Source: Alloalcanivorax dieselolei B5 (GTDB lineage Bacteria; Pseudomonadota; Gammaproteobacteria; Pseudomonadales; Alcanivoracaceae). From it: a DNA stretch of 64,000 nucleotides. Where the stretch lies: positions 2,294,001-2,358,000 of the forward strand of contig NC_018691.1 in NCBI RefSeq assembly GCF_000300005.1, written 5' to 3'. The notes beneath the pieces are model-generated. The model saw only the letters and a program-made list of their open reading frames with translations, searched no databases and was not told the DNA's origin. How positions within the stretch are numbered: position 1 is the first letter of the stretch; every line of letters starts with the position of its first letter. Of this stretch, positions 52,591 to 61,500 are shown in pieces. Made by a program: the position numbers and the translations under genes.

Positions 52591-55500
52591 ATGAGCCTTT
52601 CCTCTCGAATCGTTTTGCACGGGGCACGCCACCAGAACGGGGTGACTTCGGAGCCCATCATCAGTCACACCCAATCCCACCACGGCCTGATGCGCCGCTC
52701 CCTCCTCGCCATCGGTGTCTCCATCGCTCTTGGTGTATTCGTGATGGGTAGTGAGCAGGCCCAGGCCAGGAAATTCGCCACGGACGGTGGCTCCTGCGTC
52801 TCGGCTGGGGGAGGGGGGGAGATCGGGCGACTTACAACTGGCAATACCAGTGCTGATCCCGTCGATGGCACTGGCACCTACTCCACGGTGGCGGGCTGTG
52901 ATGCCAGCGGCAACAACCAAACCGCCGCCACGGTCTACGGTACTTTCAGTCAGGTGACTGCCAGGGGCGGCGCGGCTTTTGGTTTTAACGCTCGTGCAGG
53001 GTACTGGGCTTCCGCTTTAGGCCTCGAAAGCCGCGCCACGGGGTTGGCCAGTACCGCCCTGGGCTTCGGTAGCCAGGCGACAGCGCGTAACTCGGTGGCG
53101 ATCGGCGGCGCCGGCGGGGATGGCACAACGCCACTGGCGGAGGCGGATTCCACCATCGCTTCTGGTCTCAACTCCATTGCCATTGGCTCGGATGCCGTGC
53201 GCGGCGCGCAGGCTTCCGGACAAGCCAGTATCGCCATGGGACCGCGGGCCACGGCTAGTGATTTCGCTACGATAGCGATTGGTGATCGTGCCGAGGCGAC
53301 GGTGAACCACGCTATTGCGATCGGCCAGTTAACTCGTGCGATCGGTTCTGGCACGACTGCCGTGGGTGTCGATGCGGACGCGTTGCAGAACAACACCACG
53401 GCGCTGGGGCGGCGAGCCTGGGCCGATGCCAGTGCCGGTACGGCCGTGGGGCTTGGCAGCCGGGTGGAAACCGGCGCCACGCGAGGCATCGCGATTGGCG
53501 GCGCCACCGATGAGACGTCCAATGGAACAGTGGATGCCACGGGCACCCGTGTCACCGCGGTTGACGGTATCGCGATCGGTTCGCAGGCGCTCTCCAGTGG
53601 CGAAAGAGCGACTACCCTGGGCACCGGTGCAGTGGCATCGGGCATCGATAGCGCCGCTCTTGGGACGACCGCCCAGGCGACCGCCGAGGGCGCCATGGCC
53701 TATGGCCGGGCAAGCACCGCATCTGGACTTTCGTCCATCGCCATGGGGGACGGCGCCACGGCCAGCGGCGCTCAGTCCATTTCCATCGGTACTGGTAACA
53801 CCGTTTCCGGCGATGGCAGCGGCGCCATCGGCGACCCCACCACCATCACGGGGGCTGGTTCTTATTCCGTGGGTAACGACAACACCATCGACGCCGATGA
53901 GGCGGGTGTGTTCGGTAATCGCAATATTCTGGCGGCGACCGCCACTGGCAGCCGCATCATCGGCAACGACAACGACGTGGATGTGGCCGACGCCTTTGTG
54001 ATCGGCAACGGCGCGGACGTCACCGTCGCCGAGGGGGTGGCGCTGGGCAACGGTTCGCTATCCGATACCGGTGCGGGTGTGGCGGGTTATAACCCGACCA
54101 CCAGCGCCGCCGATGGCCTGGATGCAGGCATTGCCGCGACCCTGAGCACTACCGGCGCGGTGGCGGTGGGTGATGCCGGCACCGGCGTGTTCCGCCAGAT
54201 CACCGGGGTGGCCGCCGGTAGCGAGGATTCCGATGCGGTCAACGTCGCTCAGTTGAAAGCCAGCGAGACGCATTACTACAGCGTCAATGACAACAACATG
54301 ATCAGTGGTAACTATGCCAACGACGGTGCCACAGGTGTCAATGCGCTGGCCGCCGGGGTGGATACCGCCGCCAGTGGCACCAGCAGTGTCGCGGTCGGGG
54401 ACGCCGCCACGGCCTACAACGCCGGCGGCATTGCCGTGGGGCTGAATGCAGTGGCCGGTGTTGATGGTTCGGCGACCATTGCCAACGACATCGCCCAAGG
54501 GGCGAATGCGACAGCGACCGGTGGCAATACCGTGGCCCTGGGTTCGAATGCCACGGCCACGGGAGCGGATAGTGTTTCGCTCGGCTCCAATTCCTCGGCC
54601 AGTGGCGCCACCAGCACCGCTCTAGGATATGCCACTCAGGCATCCAATACCGATACGACGGCCGTGGGTAACGGAGCTCAGGCGACCGGGGCGCAAGATA
54701 CCGCGCTTGGCGTGACCGCCCTGGCATCAGGAGGCAACAGCACGGCGGTGGGTAACCAAGCCGCTTCCGCCGGGAGTAATGCGACGGCGGTGGGGGCGAC
54801 GGCCAGCGCCAGCGGCGGCCAGGCCTCCGCCTTTGGTCTTGGCGCCACGGCAAGTAACGTCAATGCCACGGCGCTGGGCGTCGGCACTCAGGCAACGTCC
54901 TTCGCCAGTACCGCGGTGGGTAATCAATCCACGGCAACGGGGCAGAGCTCGGTGGCCGTGGGCGACGTGGCGCAGGCCAGTGGCACCAATGCCATTGCGA
55001 TCGGCACCGGCGCGGTGGCCTCGGCCGAGGACAGTATCAGCATTGGTACCGGTAACCAAGTCAGTGGCATCGGTTCCGGCGCCATCGGTGACCCCACCAC
55101 CATCACGGGGTCTGGTTCTTATTCCGTGGGTAACAACAACATCATCGACGCCGACGAGGCCGGGGTGTTCGGCAACGACAATATCCTGGCAGCCACCGCC
55201 ACCGGCAGCCGCATCATCGGTAACGGTAACGACGTGGATGTGGCCGATGCCTTTGTTATCGGTAATGGCGCCGACGTTACCGTGGCCGAAGGGGTAGCGC
55301 TGGGCAACGGCGCCATCGCCGACACCGGCGCCGGCATCCAGGGCTATAACCCGACCACCGGCGCCGCCGATGGCCTGGATGCGGGCATTGCCGCGACCCT
55401 GAGCACTACCGGCGCGGTGGCCGTGGGCGATGCCGGCACTGGCGTGTTCCGTCAGATCACCGGCGTGGCCGCCGGTACCGAAGATAGTGATGCCGTCAAC

Positions 55501-58500
55501 GTTGCCCAACTCAAGGCCAGCGAGACGCATTACTACAGCGTTAACGACAACGGCGTGATCGGTGGTAACTACGCCAACGATGGCGCCACGGGTATCAATG
55601 CCCTGGCCGCCGGGGTGGACGCCAGTGCCGCCGGCGATGGCGGGGTTGCCACTGGTAACAATGCCAGTGCGGTTGATGATAACAGCGTGGCGATCGGCAC
55701 TTCCGCGACGGCAAATGGTGGCAATACGGATTTCGGGGCCGTTGCCGTTGGCAACATGGCCACGGCCACGGGAGATGGTGCCACGGCTCTGGGTTCGGAA
55801 ACGCTTGCCCTGGCCGATGGCGCGACGGCGGTGGGTGATGACGCCAATGCGCTGGCGCTCTTCTCGACAGCGCTTGGCGACGGTGCCGAGGTGGATGCGG
55901 CCAGCATTTCGGGTGTTGCAATTGGCGCGGAGGCGACCGCCAGTGGCGCCCCCTTGGGAACAGCTGTCGGCACCCTTGCCACGGCATCAGCCCTGCAAGC
56001 GACAGCCGTTGGTACAGGGGCCGCTGCCTCGGGAAGCCAGAGCGCGGCGTTCGGCGCGGGGGCCCAGGCGACCGTGGCCGAAGGCGTGGCTCTTGGCACG
56101 GGGTCAATTGCCGCTACCGCTGCCGGCGTGGCGGGTTACGATCCGCTGACCGGTCTGCCGTCCACCGACACGTCATCCACCTGGACCAGCACCATGGGCG
56201 CGGTCAGCGTGGGCGGTGCGGGTGAAACCCGCCAGATTACCAATGTAGCGGCGGGGACCAACGATACCGATGCGGTTAACGTGGCTCAGCTGCAAGCCAG
56301 CGAGACCCATTACTACAGCGTTAATGACAACGGTGTGGTCCAGGGTAATTACGCCAACGACGGTGCCACGGGCGTCAATGCCCTGGCCGCCGGGACCAAC
56401 GCCTTGGCCACCGGTGAGAGCACCGTGGCAATGGGCAATGGCGCCGAAGCCACCGCGATCCGTGACGTTATGATCGGTGATGGCGCCGGCGCCAATGCCG
56501 GCGTTGGCGGACGGGACAATATCGCCATTGGCGGCCTGGCGGGTCAGGGGCGTGGCGACAATGGCAGCTTCAATGTCGCCACTGGTTTCATGGCCGGGCA
56601 GGATGTTACCGGTAACGCCAATGTCGCCTACGGCCGTTTGTCCGGCCAGAACGTGGAAGGTTCCGAGAACCTCGCTTTCGGCTCCTCCGCCGGGCGTAAC
56701 GTGATCGGCTCGGACAACGTCGGCATCGGCCAGAATGCGGGCGAGGGCGTGGAAGGCATCAACAACCTCGCGATCGGTCATGAGACAGGCCGGACCGTGG
56801 TTGGCAGTCAGAACGTCGGCCTGGGGATTAGTGCTGGCTCGGCGGTCACTGGTTTCAATAACGTTGGCGTTGGGGCACTTGCTGGCGCGTCCACCCAAGG
56901 TGATTTCAATGTTGGCGTTGGCGAGAGAGCAGGCCGGATCGTGACCGGCAGCAGTAACGCCGCTTTAGGTCACTTCGCGGGCAACCGGGTCACCGGCAGC
57001 GATAACGTGGCCATCGGGCATTACGCGGGCACCCTGGTTCATGTCGACCCTGCACTCAGGGTTGAGGCTGATCGTACGGTGTCTATTGGTACGGAGGCCC
57101 TGGCCTCGGCCGATGACGCCGTTGCTATTGGTACCGGCGCCCAGGCCAACGGCCTGAACAGCATCAGTATTGGCACCGGGAACGTGGTCGATGGCGACAA
57201 CTCCGGCGCCATCGGCGACCCCACTACCATCACGGGAGCGGGCTCTTATTCCGTGGGTAACAACAACACCATCGACGCCGACGAGGCCGGGGTGTTCGGC
57301 AACGACAATATCCTGGCAGCCACCGCCACCGGCAGCCGCATCATCGGTAACGGTAACGACGTGGATGTGGCCGATGCCTTTGTTATCGGTAATGGCGCCG
57401 ACGTTACCGTGGCCGAAGGGGTAGCGCTGGGCAACGGCGCCATCGCCGACACCGGCGCGGGCGTCCAGGGCTATAACCCGACCACCGGCGCCGCCGATGG
57501 CCTGGATGCGGGCATTGCCGCGACCCTGAGCAGCACCGGCGCGGTGGCCGTGGGCGATGCCGGCACTGGCGTGTTCCGTCAGATCACCGGCGTGGCCGCC
57601 GGTACCGAAGATAGTGATGCCGTCAACGTTGCCCAACTCAAGGCCAGCGAGACGCATTACTACAGCGTTAACGACAACGGCGTGATCGGTGGTAACTACG
57701 CCAACGATGGCGCCACGGGTATCAATGCCCTGGCCGCCGGGGTGGACGCCAGTGCCGCCGGCGACGGCTCGATCGCGGTGGGCGGTGCCACCGCCGGTGG
57801 CACCAGTGCCATCGCCATGGGCACCGGGGCCAGCGTACCGGGCAACCTGAGCGTGGCCATCGGCGAGAACGCTCAATCACTGGGTAGTGGTTCCAGTGAT
57901 TGGGGTACGGTCGCCATCGGTAACGACAGCTTCGTCACGGGTAGTTCAGTGGCGGGTGTGGCGTTGGGCGCGGAGGCCAGCGTCACCGGCGCTTCCGGCG
58001 TGGCCGTGGGTGGCCGGACAAACGCCTCCGGCACCAACGCCGTGGCGATGGGGTATCTGACCACCGCTAGCGGTGCTAACTCGGTGGCGCTGGGCACGCT
58101 TTCATCAAGCACGGTTGACCATGGCGTGGCCCTGGGTAACAACTCGGTGGCCAATATAGCCGCTGGCGTGGCGGGCTATGATCCGGTCACCGGAGCGCCC
58201 TCAACGGATACCAGCAGCACCTGGCTGAGCACCCGGGGCGCGGTCAGCGTGGGTGGTAACGGCGAGACCCGTCAGATCACCAATGTGGCGGCGGGCACCA
58301 ACGATACCGACGCGGTCAACGTCGCCCAGTTGCAGGCGGGTCAGACTCACTACTACAGCGTTAATGACAACGGTGTGGTCGGTGGCAACTACAATAACGA
58401 CGGCGCGACCGGTATCAATGCTCTGGCCGGGGGCGTGGATGCTCTGGCGGGTGCCGATGGCGCCACGGCTCTGGGCTTAGGTGCCAATGCCAGTGCTGTC

Positions 58501-61500
58501 GATAGTGTGGCTCTGGGCGCGGGCTCGATCGCCGATGGCAGCACGCTGGGCAGCCCCGCTTATCAACCGTTGGATGCGGGTGGCAATCCGATTCCGGTGG
58601 CCGCGCCGACGGCGAGCAGTGAGGTCTCGGTGGGCAGTGCCGGCAATGAGCGGCGCATCACCAATGTGGCCGCCGGCGCCGAAGATACGGATGCGGTCAA
58701 TGTGTCCCAATTGGCGGCGGTGGAATCGGTTGCTTCAACCGGTTGGGACCTGAGCGCCCAGGGCGCCGATACCACCAATGTGGCACCGGGTGACACGGTG
58801 GATCTGTCCAACACCGACGGCAACCTGGTGATCGCCAAGAACGCCGTGGACGGGGCACAGGAAGACGTGACCTTCGACCTGGCCGATGACGTGGTGGTGA
58901 ACAGCAGCGTCACGGTGGGTTCCGTGGTGACCAGTGCGGCGACCAACGACATCACCGGTCTGTCCAACACCACGCTGACGGATCCGAGCTTCGCTACCCT
59001 GGGCCGGGCCGCCACCGAGGAGCAACTGCAGGGCGTGATGGACAGCCCGCTGGGCTTCGCCGGCGACAGCGGCACGGACGTGCAGCGGGTGCTGGGTGAG
59101 ACGCTGAACATCGTCGGCGGCGCTGACGGCAGTGGCAACACCAACATCAGCACCGTGGCCAACGGCACCGATACCCTTGAAATCGTGATGACCGACCAGC
59201 CGACCTTCGGCAACGTGACGGTGAACACTGGGGGCGGCGATACCATCAATGGCTTGTCCAACCTGACCTTCGATCCGAACGCCTTTACCTCCGGGCAGGC
59301 GGCCACCGAAGACCAGTTGAAGCAGGTTAGTGACGTGGCCAATACCGGTTGGGATCTGACCGCGCAGGGCGCCGACGGCACCAACGTGGCACCGGGCGAC
59401 ACGGTGGATCTGTCCAACACCGACGGCAACCTGGTGATCGCCAAGAACGCCGTCGACGGTGCTCAGGAAGACGTGACCTTCGACCTGGCCGACGACGTAA
59501 CCATCGGCAACAGCCTGACGGTGGGCACGGTGGTGACCGACGCCACCAGCAACGATATCACCGGATTGTCCAACACCACGTTGACGGATCCGAGCTTCGC
59601 CACGATGGGTAGGGCGGCCACCGAGGAACAGCTCACCCTGATGGGTGATGATGTGACCACGCTGGGTATGAACTTCACCGGCAATGACAACAGCGCGGGT
59701 GACGTGCACCGCGACCTGGGCGAGACCCTGGGGATCACCGGTGAGGCGACCACCGCCGGCACTTATAGCGGCGCCAACCTGCAAACGGTGACCGACCCGA
59801 CCACCGGGGCGATCCTGCTGCAAATGGCGGATTCCCCGCAGTTCGGCAACGTCACCATCAACACGGCGGCGGGTGACACCATCAATGGTCTGTCCAATCT
59901 GACCTTCGATCCCAATGCCTTTACTTCCGGGCAGGCGGCTACCGAGGATCAACTGGCTCAGGTCAGTGACGTGGCCAACACCGGTTGGGATCTGACCGCG
60001 CAAGGTGCTGATGGCACCAACGTGGCGCCGGGCGACACGGTGGATCTGTCCAACACCGACGGCAATCTGGTAATCGCCAAGAACGCCGTCGACGGTGCTC
60101 AGGAAGACGTGACCTTCGACCTGGCCGATGACATCACCATCGGCAACAGCCTGACCATCAACAACGGCCCGATCCTCAACGACAACGGCATCGACATGGG
60201 CGGTGACACCATCACCAACCTCGGTGATCCGGTGGGCGGTGGCGATGCGGTCAATCTCGATTACTTCGAGGAAAACAAAGCCCACTACTACAGCGTCAAT
60301 GACGGCGGAACCCTCCAAGGTAACTACGACAATGACGGCGCCACCGGGCTGAACGCCATCGCCGCCGGGGTGAATGCCGTCTCAACAGCGGATGGTGCCG
60401 TGGCCATGGGCTTCGGTGCTGATGCCAGCATTCTCGATAGCGTGGCACTGGGCAGTGGCTCGGTTTCCGATCGCGCCATCGCGCCGGCTTCGGGCAACAT
60501 TCCGGCGGGTAGCGCCACCATCACCTACAACACCACTGACAAGGAACTGCTCGGTGCGGTCTCCGTGGGTGATGACGATTCCTATCGTCAAATCACCAAC
60601 GTGGCGGACGGTGTCGAGTCCCAGGATGCGGTGACGGTGCGCCAGTTGCAGGGCGCGATCGGCTCGGTAATCACCACCGGAACCATGTACTTCCATGCCA
60701 ACTCGGTCGAGCCGGATTCCATCGCGGCGGGCCAGGACAGCATCGCGGTGGGGCCGAACACGGTGGTCAACGGCGATGACGGCATCGGTATGGGCAACGG
60801 CGCGATCGTGGAGATGACCGCACCCGGCGGCACCGCCATCGGGAACAGCGCGCACGTCATGCTGGCCGACGGTGTGGCACTGGGCTCGTCCTCACTGGCC
60901 GAAGCCGAGCAAGGCGTGGCGATCGGCGCGGGCGCGACGGTCAGCCACGACCAGAGCGTGGCGCTGGGTAGCAACTCGGCCACTGCTGAAGCGGTGGGGA
61001 CCGCCAGCACCACCATCGCCGGCAACACCTATAATTTTGCCGGCATCGCACCGGAAAGCACGGTGAGCGTGGGCGACCTGGGTAACGAGCGCACCATCAC
61101 CAACGTGGCGGCGGGACGTATCAACGCCGCCAGCACCGACGCCATCAACGGCTCGCAGCTGTTCGCCACCAACCAGGCGGTGGAAGGCATCGGTGCAGGC
61201 TGGACCATCAGTGCGGAAGGCGGCAACGCCTCCAACGTCGGCGTTGACAGCGTCACCGGCAACACCATGGATCTGAACAACGCCGACGGCAATATCGTCG
61301 TCAGCAAGGCCATCGACAGCAATGACGTGACCTTCGACCTGGCCGACGACGTAACCATCGGCAACAGCCTGACGGTGGGCACGGTGGTGACCGATGCCAC
61401 CAGCAACGACATCACCGGGCTGTCCAATACCACGCTGACGGATCCGAGTTTCGCCACCGTGGGCCGGGCAGCCACCGAGGAACAGCTCGATCTGGTCAAT

